Below are positions 25,891 to 35,241 of a stretch of 57,281 nucleotides of DNA, piece by piece. The notes beneath the pieces were generated by a model, which did not search any database, was not told the origin of the DNA, and was given only the letters and a program-made list of their open reading frames with translations. The translations under genes and the position numbers were made by a program. This DNA comes from a virus. Location of the stretch: the IMG/VR virus record IMGVR_UViG_3300012950_000004, positions 1 to 57,281 of that record; one strand, 5' to 3'. Positions within the stretch are counted from its first letter, which is position 1. Each line of letters begins with the position of its first letter.

Positions 25891-27459
25891 ATGCCCACAA
25901 AAATTTATGATAACCAAAAAGTCGCAGCTAACGAGATATACGAACGCTTGACGGTCCACCAGGATCCTTGTGTTTTGCTAACAGCGCAGCCACAAGTTGG
26001 CAAAACCGGCGCCGTCATAGAGTTGTGCAACCTGCTGTATGACGGTGAGGAAAAATACGCAGTATTATATTTTAGTCCGTCCGATAAGCAGCTATATTTT
26101 CAAAGCAAGGAGAGATTTTTAGAATATCCTAAAGCTTATGATTTGTTGCTCGGCTCCAATATTTACCATGACGGACAAATTTATCCCGGAGAGAGAGGAA
26201 AACAATTCCAAGAATTAGTACAGTTTATTAGAATGATTTTTGTATTAGGGAAAAAGCTTCTGGTCATCCGCGACGAAGCTCATATCGGAATTGGTGGAAA
26301 TAAAAGAAAGGAATCGCTTCAAAAGATTCCTCAATTCCTAGAAGATATTTGCGAGAGTTTGCCCGGCACCCCCAATGTGCACGATCGGGTACAATATTTG
26401 CTGGTAACAGCAACTCCATTTACATATGATTTTCAAATCAATGGGGAAAAGGCTAAAATTACAGAAATTTATCTTCCCCATGGGCAACGTTATGCAGGCG
26501 CCCAACATCTATTAGATTCCGGACGCATCTTGCCTCACATTAGTCGCACCAAGCCTCCCAATGGGCTTACCTTGGTAGAAAAAAAGGAATATATTAAAAA
26601 CGATAACGATCAGTTTGTCGCACGACTATGGGCGCTAATCAAAGAGCAGTTCACTCCTGACCGTACGGGCTACTTTGTGGTTCGGTGCACAAATCGCAAG
26701 GACTTAAGACTTTTCGAGCGAGCATTCCTAAAAAGTAATATTGACTATGAGGTTTATGAGTCGGCTACGAGCAGTATTCCCGATTTTGAACGACAGCTGA
26801 ACGAAAAGCCGACCGGTCCAAAAATTCTCCTTATTAAACATTCCTACAAACAAGGTAAGACCTTGTGCCTTGATCATGTGGTGGGGTGGTATGAAAATGA
26901 TACCACCAATGGCCGCCATGACGCGGATATTGCTCAATCTGTAGGAAGATCGTTCGGATATGATAAAAAGGATTATGACTTTCCCATCTATTGTGATGTG
27001 CAATCGATAGTTAAGCTTATTGACTATTATGATTTATGCAAGATGAAAGATTTTGCTTCAAAGCGCGAATTGCCCATGTCATCCACACACACAACGTGGA
27101 AAGCTAAAATGGTTAAAGATAGGGATTATCAGGTATGTGTAAACAAAGAACAAGCAGAGCAGGTTTATAGAAATTGGCACCCCGAGTATCAAGGATCTTT
27201 CAACACCACGAAGGTGTCGACTAACAACGCCTATGATGTTATCGAAGCTGTAAAAAATAAAGCCACGCGCCAAAAGACGTCCAACCGAGTAAATCTCATA
27301 TATATCGACAAGCCTAACAAAGCTTACGTAGACTCGTTCATGGGCGTCCCACACTGGCATGGAAGGTGGATTGTCCTATATGAGACCGGCAACAGCACCC
27401 CACAGTACGAGGCTAAAGACAAGTCATATTTCTCTGCTCGCGGAACGGCAGCTAAATGA
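25891..27459 (+). CDS. SF2 DEAH-box helicase/translocase, restriction-type
   Basis: 522 residues. Gln9 may form a Q-motif. Walker A is AQPQVGKTG with Lys38 and Thr39. DEAH is at 128-131, motif III LVTATPF at 171-177, a second RecA-like domain follows, and motif VI is QSVGRSFGYD with Gln349 and Arg353. The GRSFGY ending of motif VI recalls Z1-domain ATPases found in restriction-type gene clusters, but this is a comparison from memory. The gene has its own promoter and overlaps the following nuclease gene by 4 bases, so the two products are likely made together and act together. It differs from T4 UvsW and Dda in layout. Confidence 0.82.
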   Translation: MPTKIYDNQKVAANEIYERLTVHQDPCVLLTAQPQVGKTGAVIELCNLLYDGEEKYAVLYFSPSDKQLYFQSKERFLEYPKAYDLLLGSNIYHDGQIYPGERGKQFQELVQFIRMIFVLGKKLLVIRDEAHIGIGGNKRKESLQKIPQFLEDICESLPGTPNVHDRVQYLLVTATPFTYDFQINGEKAKITEIYLPHGQRYAGAQHLLDSGRILPHISRTKPPNGLTLVEKKEYIKNDNDQFVARLWALIKEQFTPDRTGYFVVRCTNRKDLRLFERAFLKSNIDYEVYESATSSIPDFERQLNEKPTGPKILLIKHSYKQGKTLCLDHVVGWYENDTTNGRHDADIAQSVGRSFGYDKKDYDFPIYCDVQSIVKLIDYYDLCKMKDFASKRELPMSSTHTTWKAKMVKDRDYQVCVNKEQAEQVYRNWHPEYQGSFNTTKVSTNNAYDVIEAVKNKATRQKTSNRVNLIYIDKPNKAYVDSFMGVPHWHGRWIVLYETGNSTPQYEAKDKSYFSARGTAAK

Positions 27460-28181
27460 AAACACCCGCAGCATTCGGCAAACAAAGCGAGGAGTGTACA
27501 ACTCTGCGCCTCAATGAATACTTTGCGCGCCAAAATCTTCCATGGACAGCCACAACGAAAGGAGGATCTTCTCACGTTAGCGATATCCGAGTAGAAGACA
27601 GAGATACAGGCGAAAAGCTCTATTCCATGGAAGATAAGAACAGCTTCGGTACCAGAACTGATTACGGACAATTTAGAATTTCTTATGATCCGGAGAAAGG
27701 TTGGCAGCAAGCAACTGGTCGCGACAAATTAGAATTAGTAACGGTTTTTGCTTTTTTGAAGCCACGCCTCGATAAGCAATTGCGGGGGAATTTCCCACAC
27801 GGACCTCGCATCAGCGCCTTAGAAGCACAAGAGTTTTGGGACGTATACGAACCCGGAAGAACTCGTAGCATCTCAGGAGACGTGCTGAAAATCCCCATTG
27901 CTCCCGAGGTTATAGCCTCTTATTATGCGAATAAGGGCGACAAATACATTAAGATAGGGGAACACGTATACGGTCTCGAAGAAGGAGAGCTGTTGCCATC
28001 TCTTGCGGGATTGATAAAGGAGGCTTATGCTCTTTTTAGAATCAAGTATCACAACAAGCGCACCCACAATAGCCACTCGTATACAGTCGCACTGCGCCTT
28101 AAATGTGATAGCACCGATGAGACAGCCTTCAACGAGGCTATTAAAAAAATCCACCCATCACGGTTGACGTCGCTTTCATGA
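27456..28181 (+). CDS. PD-(D/E)XK-type nuclease, partner of the DEAH helicase
   Basis: 241 residues, coupled by an ATGA overlap to the helicase gene. I do not recognise a named family. The first 65 residues show the nuclease pattern: helix TLRLNEYFAR with Glu21, turn KGGSSHVSD with Asp43, strand, then SMEDKNS with Glu59 and Lys61, giving E-x(21)-D-x(15)-ExK. The C-terminal half is mixed alpha/beta without a known motif and may bind DNA or the helicase. Together with the upstream methyltransferase this makes a restriction-like set. The alternative is a DNA-processing nuclease in recombination, as UvsX follows. Confidence 0.65.
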   Translation: MKTPAAFGKQSEECTTLRLNEYFARQNLPWTATTKGGSSHVSDIRVEDRDTGEKLYSMEDKNSFGTRTDYGQFRISYDPEKGWQQATGRDKLELVTVFAFLKPRLDKQLRGNFPHGPRISALEAQEFWDVYEPGRTRSISGDVLKIPIAPEVIASYYANKGDKYIKIGEHVYGLEEGELLPSLAGLIKEAYALFRIKYHNKRTHNSHSYTVALRLKCDSTDETAFNEAIKKIHPSRLTSLS

Positions 28182-28192
28182 CGTGTTATAAT
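28164..28192 (+). promoter_or_regulatory. Sigma70-like promoter of uvsX, extended -10
   Basis: TTGACG at 28164-28169, 17-base spacer ending in TGT, perfect TATAAT at 28187-28192. The start codon of uvsX is 22 bases downstream. Confidence 0.85.
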
Positions 28193-28213
28193 AAGTTCAC
28201 TAAAGGAGACTAA

Positions 28214-29341
28214 ATGGCTAGAAAAGCTAAGCCCCCCAAAGCTGGTAGGGTTTCGATGCAAGACTTAATGACTCTTGTTAATAAAAAAGCTGGCAGAAAT
28301 GTAGCGCACAATCTCACAGGCGAGAACCCAACCGAAGTAAAGGAATGGATCTCAACGGGATCCCGATGGCTTGACTCCATCATCTGCAAGGGAAAGGTGG
28401 CCGGCATTCCAGTCGGCAAGGTCACAGAACTAGCAGGGCTGGAGAGCACTGGTAAATCCTACATGGCAGCACAAGTAGCCGCAAACGCCCAGAAAACGGG
28501 CAAGATGGTCGTCTACTTCGATTCCGAGTCTGCCATCGACCCCGGCTTCTTGGAGCGAGCAGGATGCGACCTAGAGCGCTTAATGTACGTTCAGGCGTCC
28601 TCCGTGGAGTTTGTGCTGGAAACAGTGGAAGAATTGCTCGGAGCAACCGATGAACAGTTATTGTTTATCTGGGACTCTCTGGCGCTTACTCCATCTGTGT
28701 CGGATGTAGAGGGAGACTTCAATCCCCAATCCTCAATGGCAGTGAAGGCTCGTATTCTCGCCAAGGGAATGTCAAAGCTGATCATTCCCATTGCGGACAA
28801 GCAGGCCACATTTCTGGTTCTCAACCAGCTTAAAACCAATATTCCCAGCGGACCTAACGCTCGAATCATCGCGATGACCACCCCATACATGACCCCGGGC
28901 GGCAAAGCAATGCACTATTCGTATTCTCTCCGCATCTGGCTAACAGGGCGTAAAGCCAAGTCAGCCTTCATTGAGGATGAAAAGGGATTTCGAATCGGAT
29001 CCGAAGTTAAAGTTAAGCTAGAGAAGTCTCGATTTGGAACTCAAGGCAGAAACTGTGCTTTCCGTATCCTCTGGGGTACCGAAGACATTGGTATCCGCGA
29101 TGAGGAAAGCTGGTTTGACGCAGTGAAGAGTTCAGAGTGCCTAACTTCTGCCGGCGCATGGTACACGCTTAAGATGCCCGATGGGTACGAGAAGAAGTTC
29201 CAACCCTCAAAGTGGACCGAGATCATTCAAAACGACGAAGAATTTAAGAATAACATCATTAAGCTAATGGATGAAGAGGTTGTTCAGAAGTTTGATCGAC
29301 GAGAAGGATCCGCCGACCAATTCTATTCAGATCCTGAATAA
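28214..29341 (+). CDS. uvsX: UvsX/RecA-like recombinase
   Basis: 375 residues, AAAGGAGA before the ATG. Walker A GLESTGKS is at 75-82 and Walker B-like QLLFIWDSLA follows near 147. Other RecA-type blocks are VVYFDSESAIDPGFLERAG, TFLVLNQLKTN (motif with the Gln switch) and TPGGKAMHYSYSLRI. The C-terminal part (SAGAWYTLKMPDGYEKKFQP) matches UvsX-type ends. It promotes strand exchange in recombination-dependent replication, loaded on ssDNA coated by the gp32-like protein. Confidence 0.93.
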   Translation: MARKAKPPKAGRVSMQDLMTLVNKKAGRNVAHNLTGENPTEVKEWISTGSRWLDSIICKGKVAGIPVGKVTELAGLESTGKSYMAAQVAANAQKTGKMVVYFDSESAIDPGFLERAGCDLERLMYVQASSVEFVLETVEELLGATDEQLLFIWDSLALTPSVSDVEGDFNPQSSMAVKARILAKGMSKLIIPIADKQATFLVLNQLKTNIPSGPNARIIAMTTPYMTPGGKAMHYSYSLRIWLTGRKAKSAFIEDEKGFRIGSEVKVKLEKSRFGTQGRNCAFRILWGTEDIGIRDEESWFDAVKSSECLTSAGAWYTLKMPDGYEKKFQPSKWTEIIQNDEEFKNNIIKLMDEEVVQKFDRREGSADQFYSDPE

Positions 29342-29347
29342 AAAAGA

Positions 29348-29376
29348 TTGACAGCCCTTCTGTAATGCGTTATACT
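29348..29376 (+). promoter_or_regulatory. Sigma70-like promoter of the 5' nuclease gene
   Basis: TTGACA at 29348-29353, 17-base spacer, TATACT at 29371-29376, directly after the uvsX stop. Confidence 0.8.
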
Positions 29377-29407
29377 TATGTATAAGCTTGTAGGAGGGCT
29401 TAGTATT

Positions 29408-30364
29408 ATGAAAAGAGTATTGATTATTGATGCCCTCAACATGTTTTTGAGAGCTTATATCGTGGATCCGAGTTTGTCGACCAACGGGGAGCCGATTGGC
29501 GGCTTCAAAGGATCTCTTAAGATTGTGCAAAAGCTGGCTAGGATGACAACGCCAGATGAGATAGTCATTGTCTGGGATGGTCCGAACGGATCTCAGAAAC
29601 GCCGCACAATGGATAAAAATTATAAAGAGGGCCGAAAACCGATCAGGCTGAATCGCAGCATCGAAGGAGTCAGCGAAGCGGATGAAATGCAGAATAGAAT
29701 CTGGCAGCAAACCCGAGCCATTGAGTATTTCAACGAGATGCCGATCATTCAAGTGATGCTCCCAGAGGTGGAAGCTGACGATGTGATTTCGTATCTAACG
29801 CGCATGCCGCACTATGATGGATGGCAAAAAGTTATCGTGTCAAATGACAAAGATTTCTATCAGCTGTGCGATGAAGAAACTGTGGTGTACCGCCCCACCA
29901 GTGATGTCGTTTATAACAAGAAGCGCATCGTTGAAGAGTTGGGAGTTCACCCCCGGAATATGGCACTTGCCCGAGCGCTCGTCGGAGATGCGTCAGACAA
30001 CCTCCCCGGTATTAAGTCGGTTGGGTTTAAAACCATTCAGCGCCGTTTAGGATTTTTAGCGTCAGAGAAGGATTACACCGCTGATGACATTGTGCAATAT
30101 TGCGAGAAAGTGGATAAAAAATTAAAATTCCACACAAATATTATTGAAGGTAGAGAAATTATTGGGCACAATTATAAAATGATGCAACTCTACTCGCCGC
30201 TACTTTCTCCTCAATCAAAAGACTTTGTTAGGAATGCGGTGGAGAACTTTGAGTGTAATTTCAATAAGATAGAAATTATGAAGAAAATGAGAGATGATGG
30301 TTTTGGGGAGCTTAATTGGAAAGACCTTGAACTGCGCCTTAATAAAATTAATTCTGAGTGCTAA
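29408..30364 (+). CDS. rnh: 5'-3' exonuclease / flap endonuclease (T4 RNase H-like)
   Basis: 318 residues; I use the ATG at 29408 with AGGAGG upstream rather than an in-frame start at 29378 that overlaps the promoter. The acidic motifs of the 5' nuclease family are in order: LIIDALNMFLRAY (Asp8), VIVWDGPNG, PEVEADDVISYL (Glu122, Asp124, Asp125), VSNDKDFYQLCD (Asp147, Asp149) and GDASDNLPGIKSVGFKT, a helix-hairpin-helix. It would remove RNA primers and flaps on the lagging strand. The short Pol I-like protein at 21829 lacks this domain, so the two may act together. Confidence 0.9.
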   Translation: MKRVLIIDALNMFLRAYIVDPSLSTNGEPIGGFKGSLKIVQKLARMTTPDEIVIVWDGPNGSQKRRTMDKNYKEGRKPIRLNRSIEGVSEADEMQNRIWQQTRAIEYFNEMPIIQVMLPEVEADDVISYLTRMPHYDGWQKVIVSNDKDFYQLCDEETVVYRPTSDVVYNKKRIVEELGVHPRNMALARALVGDASDNLPGIKSVGFKTIQRRLGFLASEKDYTADDIVQYCEKVDKKLKFHTNIIEGREIIGHNYKMMQLYSPLLSPQSKDFVRNAVENFECNFNKIEIMKKMRDDGFGELNWKDLELRLNKINSEC

Positions 30365-30369
30365 ATTGC

Positions 30370-30397
30370 TTGACTTTACGACAAATTCTGTTATATT
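30370..30397 (+). promoter_or_regulatory. Sigma70-like promoter of the DnaB-type helicase gene
   Basis: TTGACT at 30370-30375, 16-base spacer ending in TGT, TATATT at 30392-30397. Confidence 0.72.
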
Positions 30398-30422
30398 TAG
30401 TAATGCGCAGGCGGGGTGATTT

Positions 30423-31793
30423 TTGAACGAAAAAGCAACTTTTAGTCGCTATGGAAAAGCCTTTCAAGAAGGACTGGTTCAGATTATCTATGAGGACCGT
30501 CCTTTTGCCGATCAGATTACCGAAGTGCTTAATGTCAACTTCTTAGAGTTGGAATACTTACGTGTCTTTGTGAGTAGAATAATTGAGTATCGCGACAGAT
30601 ACACCACTCACCCTTCTCCCGAGGCAGTCATGACCATCATCCGAACTGATTTGGGTGATGAAGACGCGGTTATTCAGCAGCAAGTGCGAGAATACTTTGC
30701 TAAAATTACAGCACGCGAGTCCACAGACGTTGCTTTCATCAAAGAGCAGTCCTTAGATTTTTGCAGAAAGCAAAATCTCAAAGAGGCAATGTTGAAATCT
30801 GTTGGCCTTTTGCAAACATGCTCTTTTGATGAAATTTCAAAGACAATCAACGATTCCCTAAAGTTGGGTTCAGATAATAATTTTGGTTACGATTATCTCG
30901 CCGACTTTGAGGCGCGTTTTGTCCCCAAGCATCGGCTCCCCGTCACCACCGGGTGGCAGGAGATCGATAAAATTTGCGGTGGAGGCTTAGGCAAGAGCGA
31001 ATTAGGCGTTGTTATTGCCCCCACCGGAGCAGGCAAATCTTTTTGTCTGGTGCACTTAGGAACTCAAGGAATTAAAGAAGGAAAGGTAGTAGTCCACTAT
31101 ACTCTAGAATTGCAAGACACAATTATTGCAAGTCGTTACGATAGTTGCTTAACAGGATACCCACTTTCTGATATTATTAACTTTAAGGATGAAGTATACG
31201 AAGAAATTAAAGACATCGAGGGAAAACTCATTGTCAAGGAATACCCTACCAAATCTGCAACAACCAACACCATCAAATCCCACCTTACGAAGTTGTTAAA
31301 GAGAGGCATCAAGCCAGGGATGATTATTGTCGATTACGCGGATCTCTTACGACCCGTAACGGTAAGAAAGGAAAAGAGAGCAGAATTGGAATCCATCTAC
31401 GAAGAATTAAGAGGAATATCGACAGAGTTTAAATGCCCTGTTTGGACAGCCTCGCAGACGAATCGCTCCGGCTTGAATGCGGAAGTGATTACCATGGAGC
31501 AAATTTCAGAAGCATTTAATAAGTGTTTCGTCGCCGATTTTATTTTTTCTGTGTCTCGTACAGTTGAAGACAAGCAGAACAATCAAGGAAAGATGTTCAT
31601 TGCTAAAAATAGGAATGGTCCGGACGGCATGATCTATGATATTTTCATGGATCCCGGCATTGCTAAGATACGCATTATGCCAAAACAAGCCGGTATCTCA
31701 ACCGTGTTGCCTGTAAATCCGGTAGCGCTCAGTGCCAGCATGCAGAAAGATCTTCTGCAAAATAAGTACGAAAAATTCAGAAAAAGGAAATAA
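30423..31793 (+). CDS. 41: DnaB-type replicative helicase, T4 gp41-like
   Basis: 456 residues from a TTG start; GGGGTGA lies 3-9 bases before it and no ATG is better placed. The N-terminal half is helical. The RecA-type core starts with PVTTGWQEIDKICGGGLGKSELG and has Walker A APTGAGKS at 199-206, Walker B MIIVDYADLL (Asp304), and WTASQTNRSG as motif 3. The end (KMFIAKNRNGPDG) is the DnaB motif 4 region. It unwinds the fork. The primase partner is not in this window. Confidence 0.9.
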   Translation: MNEKATFSRYGKAFQEGLVQIIYEDRPFADQITEVLNVNFLELEYLRVFVSRIIEYRDRYTTHPSPEAVMTIIRTDLGDEDAVIQQQVREYFAKITARESTDVAFIKEQSLDFCRKQNLKEAMLKSVGLLQTCSFDEISKTINDSLKLGSDNNFGYDYLADFEARFVPKHRLPVTTGWQEIDKICGGGLGKSELGVVIAPTGAGKSFCLVHLGTQGIKEGKVVVHYTLELQDTIIASRYDSCLTGYPLSDIINFKDEVYEEIKDIEGKLIVKEYPTKSATTNTIKSHLTKLLKRGIKPGMIIVDYADLLRPVTVRKEKRAELESIYEELRGISTEFKCPVWTASQTNRSGLNAEVITMEQISEAFNKCFVADFIFSVSRTVEDKQNNQGKMFIAKNRNGPDGMIYDIFMDPGIAKIRIMPKQAGISTVLPVNPVALSASMQKDLLQNKYEKFRKRK

Positions 31794-31798
31794 CATAA

Positions 31799-33766
31799 AT
31801 GAGAACAATTCAGAATATCCGCAGGTTTAGATTATCAGATACCTTCGTGGACCCATACAAAGATGCCGAGGTCCCCTGGGGACCTCTTGGATATGTGACG
31901 TTTAAGCGCACTTATTCACGCCGATTGAGCGAGTTCGATCCCGAAGCCACAGGCTCGGAAGAGTGGTGGCAAACGTGCCGTCGCGTGGTCGAAGGGATGT
32001 TTAACATGCAGAAACAACACGTCTTCCAGCTGGGTCTTGAGTGGAACGACAGCAAGGCGCAAAAGACAGCCAAAGAGGCTTATGATCGCCTTTTCAACCT
32101 TAAGTGGACGCCCCCCGGCAGAGGGCTATGGATGATGGGTACCAAATTTGTCGAAGAAAGAACTGCCGCCGGACTTTTTAATTGCGCTTTTCGTTCAACC
32201 AGAGACTTGTCAACCAAGGGCGGTTACCTCTTTGCATGGATGATGGACGCTCTAATGGTCGGTGTGGGCGTAGGCTTTGACACCGAAGGCGCCGGTACCG
32301 TCACCATTCAGGAGCCGGAGTATACGAACGATACATTGTTGATCGACGATTCTCGCGAGGGCTGGGTAAATTCAGTACATACAGTACTGGATGGATTCTT
32401 CTTTGGATCCAAGGTTCCTAAGTTTGATTATTCGGCCATCCGCGAGTTGGGCGCTGAGATTAAAGGATTTGGAGGAACCTCCAGCGGTCCTGCGCCTCTC
32501 ATCGAGTTGCACGAAAACTTAAAGGAACTGTTTTCATCCAAGATTGGAGAGTCTATCACATCGGTAGATATTGTGGATACAGAGAACCTTATTGGGAGAT
32601 GCGTGGTGTCTGGCAATGTACGCAGATCCGCAGCGCTAGCTATGGGTCGCCCACATGATATGCGGTATCTTGAAATGAAAAATGATCAGGAGAAGCTTTA
32701 TCATCACCGATGGGGATCTAATAACTCCTTCAATGCCGAAGTGGGAATGGATTATACATGGCACGCAGCACAGAGCCAAAAGAACGGCGAGCCCGGATAT
32801 ATTTGGTTGGACAATGCACGCACCCGCGGACGCTTTAAAGATGGACCCCGCTACGACGACATCAACGTGGCAGGCTTTAATCCCTGCGTGGAACAACAAC
32901 TTGAAGATGCTGAGCTGTGTTGTCTGGTCGAGACTTATCCGGCAAAACATGACGATCTAGAAGACTATCTTCGTACGCTTAAAATTGCTTACTTGTACGG
33001 CAAAACCATTACTCTTTCCAACACACACTGGCCAGAAACCAATGCTAAAATGCTTAAGAATCGTCGCATTGGGCTCTCTCAATCTGGAGTTGTACAAGCT
33101 TTTAATAAGTTTGGTCGCCGCGCAATGTATGACATGTGCGATAAGGCATATGCGCACGTTAAACAATTAGACGAAGAATATTCTAACTGGCTGTGTATTC
33201 CTAAGTCGATTCGAATGACTTCGATCAAGCCTTCTGGAACAGTCTCGCTGCTAAACGGCTCTACCCCGGGAATTCATTTTCCAGAGAACGAGTATTATAT
33301 TAGACGTATCAGGTTCTCCAATACTTCGAATTTAATTGACAAACTTAAAGAAGCAGGTTATACTGTAGAAAATGATGAATACTCTCCGAACACTTCTGTT
33401 GTCGAGTTTCCTGTACATGAGCCCTATTATTCCCAAGGGAAGAAGGATGTCTCTCTCTGGGAACAGCTTGAAATTGCAGCCCAGTATCAACATTATTGGG
33501 CCGATAACTCTGTGTCTATTACGGTCACGTTTAAGCCGGAAGAGGCTTCTCAAATCAAAGCTGCGCTTGAATTATATGAAACTCGGCTTAAAGCCGTCTC
33601 CTTTCTTAAGTACGAAGAGACAGGATATAAGCAGGCGCCCTACGAGCCTATAACCAAAAAGAAATACGAACAAATGAGTGTCAAAATTTCCCCTCTTACT
33701 CGCGCCAAGGATAGCGCCGGAGGCGAAGGCACTAAGTTCTGTACAAATGACACATGCACAATATAG
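31799..33766 (+). CDS. nrdJ: Adenosylcobalamin-dependent (class II) ribonucleotide reductase, monomeric type
   Basis: 655 residues, 5 bases after the helicase gene. It aligns with the Lactobacillus leichmannii enzyme (739 residues) at all catalytic residues. The redox pair is Cys129 and Cys374, the thiyl Cys is Cys363 in NPCVE with Asn361 and Glu365, and the C-terminal pair is Cys648 and Cys653 in FCTNDTC. Spacings 361/363/365, 363-374 and 648-653 equal those of the Lactobacillus enzyme. IKPSGTVSLLNGSTPGIHF is the conserved PSGT loop. It makes deoxynucleotides and needs B12 from the host. The thioredoxin at 43982 could reduce it. Confidence 0.93.
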   Translation: MRTIQNIRRFRLSDTFVDPYKDAEVPWGPLGYVTFKRTYSRRLSEFDPEATGSEEWWQTCRRVVEGMFNMQKQHVFQLGLEWNDSKAQKTAKEAYDRLFNLKWTPPGRGLWMMGTKFVEERTAAGLFNCAFRSTRDLSTKGGYLFAWMMDALMVGVGVGFDTEGAGTVTIQEPEYTNDTLLIDDSREGWVNSVHTVLDGFFFGSKVPKFDYSAIRELGAEIKGFGGTSSGPAPLIELHENLKELFSSKIGESITSVDIVDTENLIGRCVVSGNVRRSAALAMGRPHDMRYLEMKNDQEKLYHHRWGSNNSFNAEVGMDYTWHAAQSQKNGEPGYIWLDNARTRGRFKDGPRYDDINVAGFNPCVEQQLEDAELCCLVETYPAKHDDLEDYLRTLKIAYLYGKTITLSNTHWPETNAKMLKNRRIGLSQSGVVQAFNKFGRRAMYDMCDKAYAHVKQLDEEYSNWLCIPKSIRMTSIKPSGTVSLLNGSTPGIHFPENEYYIRRIRFSNTSNLIDKLKEAGYTVENDEYSPNTSVVEFPVHEPYYSQGKKDVSLWEQLEIAAQYQHYWADNSVSITVTFKPEEASQIKAALELYETRLKAVSFLKYEETGYKQAPYEPITKKKYEQMSVKISPLTRAKDSAGGEGTKFCTNDTCTI

Positions 33767-33774
33767 GAGGAAAT

Positions 33775-34002
33775 GTGAATTTTAACCACTTAATGGAAGC
33801 CAAGTTTATACAACGTCGCTGTTCAACTGGTCGTGGCGAATGTTATTGGATTCCCCAAGGAAACATTCGCTCTACTCACGGAAATAATATTCATATGACG
33901 ATGTATTGCAAACATTGCAACAGTCGCGAGGACATATTTCTCAGCAAACAGGATTATGAACTTCAAGAAAGGATGATCATGAGGGAGATAGGACATGCTT
34001 AA
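33775..34002 (+). CDS. Small zinc-ribbon-like protein
   Basis: 75 residues from a GTG start with AGGAGG 5 bases upstream. Four cysteines form a possible zinc site: CSTGRGEC in the N-terminal half and CKHC near residue 46. The rest is basic then acidic. I recall short phage proteins with this CSTGRGEC...CKxC layout but know no function. It overlaps the GroES-like gene by 8 bases. Confidence 0.65.
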   Translation: MNFNHLMEAKFIQRRCSTGRGECYWIPQGNIRSTHGNNIHMTMYCKHCNSREDIFLSKQDYELQERMIMREIGHA

Positions 34003-34267
34003 TCCCGTTAACCGCTATATTTGGATCGATATACCTCCCACAAACACGACCGGCCCGGAGTCGCTGGTGATGTTGCCGGATGACTATAAGGCGCCCGAAG
34101 AGCGATTTATTCGGGTCTCCGCAGTTAAAGCTGCAGCCGATGTACGCTTTGATGTGGAGAGCGATGATAAGATGGTAGTTGATCGCTCAATGATCGAAGA
34201 AATAACGATTGGAGCCACTATTTATAATGTTATTTTAGACAATTATGTTGTCGGAATAATTGAGTAA
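33995..34267 (+). CDS. GroES-like co-chaperonin (candidate)
   Basis: 90 residues, the usual size of GroES (about 97). The layout fits: LNPVNRYIWIDIP as first strand, a short mobile-loop-like part TNTTGPESLVMLPDD, then RFIRVSAVKAAADVRFDVES, a turn, EITIGATIYNVI and a last NYVVGIIE strand, compared with the GroES end. It is closer to GroES in size than T4 gp31 (111 residues). The GroEL-like gene lies far away at 49444. The mobile loop is weakly conserved, so the call is moderate. Confidence 0.55.
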   Translation: MLNPVNRYIWIDIPPTNTTGPESLVMLPDDYKAPEERFIRVSAVKAAADVRFDVESDDKMVVDRSMIEEITIGATIYNVILDNYVVGIIE

Positions 34268-34284
34268 ACAGGAGCATATCATGT

Positions 34285-35217
34285 ATGGACAAGCACTTTT
34301 ACAACGAGGCATCAGCCAAAAAGCTTGGCTGGGAACCTAGCTGGTTTGGTGAAAAGTACTTTGATGACAAACTGGTAAGAGCGATTAAAAAATGGCAGAG
34401 ATCACACCACATTCCCGCCGACGGCTTGTGCGGACCGACCACCTTCCGACGCTTATGGACCACTCGCCAAGCGGATATTGGCGATTATAAGCCCAAAGAT
34501 TGCCACTATTCCAATTATATCGTCTATAATGGAGAATTTCACCCTATCGAGTGGGATAAGTTTGTGCTGTGGTCTGAAAAGGGTGGAATGCATGCAAAGC
34601 CAGGACACTACTACGACTATTCGGGACGTCCCAAGCGCAAGCTGCGTTACTTTGTTAATCACTGGGATGTATGCCTATCTTCTGAGTCATGTCAAGGCGT
34701 TCTTGATAGGCGCGGAATCTCAGTTCACTTCTTAATTGACAATGATGGCACCATCTATCAAACACTCGACATACAACACGCAGCGTGGCATGCGGGTTCA
34801 TCCCGCACCAACCGACCGTCAGTGGGGGTAGAAATAACGAACGCCTATTATCCCAAGTATCAAGCATGGTATGTTAAGCATGGCTTTGGAGATCGCCCCG
34901 TCGTAGAAGATGCGTGGGTCCACGGCACCAAGCTAGACCCATTTTTAGGGTTTTATCCGAAACAGATAGAGGCTCTTAAGGCATTGTGGAAGGCTATTCA
35001 TGAAGCCACCGGAATTCCCTACGAAACACCCGTGAGCCAATTTGGCAAAACTTCTACTAAATATGTGCAAGATGTAGCCTATGGTAGCTTTTCGGGATTT
35101 GTTAGTCATTACCACGTGAGTAAGACAAAGATTGATTGTGCCGGTCTCGACATCAAGACTCTGCTTCAAGAAACCGAACATGACATTGATATCCTTGACC
35201 AGATAAAAAACGATTAA
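34285..35217 (+). CDS. Endolysin: peptidoglycan-binding domain plus amidase
   Basis: 310 residues; AGGAG lies 11 bases before the ATG at 34285, and an ATG 4 bases upstream is out of frame. Residues 1-60 are a PG-binding type 1 domain (FDDKLVRAIKKWQRSHHIPA, DGLCGPTTFRRLW). Residues 105-295 are an amidase 2 domain: YFVNHWDVC with the first zinc His, QHAAWHAG, and HVSKTKIDC, where the His to Cys distance of 8 equals that of His122 and Cys130 in T7 lysozyme. It cleaves the bond between N-acetylmuramic acid and L-alanine. No signal peptide is seen, so a holin is needed; none is certain here. Confidence 0.9.
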   Translation: MDKHFYNEASAKKLGWEPSWFGEKYFDDKLVRAIKKWQRSHHIPADGLCGPTTFRRLWTTRQADIGDYKPKDCHYSNYIVYNGEFHPIEWDKFVLWSEKGGMHAKPGHYYDYSGRPKRKLRYFVNHWDVCLSSESCQGVLDRRGISVHFLIDNDGTIYQTLDIQHAAWHAGSSRTNRPSVGVEITNAYYPKYQAWYVKHGFGDRPVVEDAWVHGTKLDPFLGFYPKQIEALKALWKAIHEATGIPYETPVSQFGKTSTKYVQDVAYGSFSGFVSHYHVSKTKIDCAGLDIKTLLQETEHDIDILDQIKND

Positions 35218-35241
35218 TTTTTTTCATCTCATACTTAAGGT

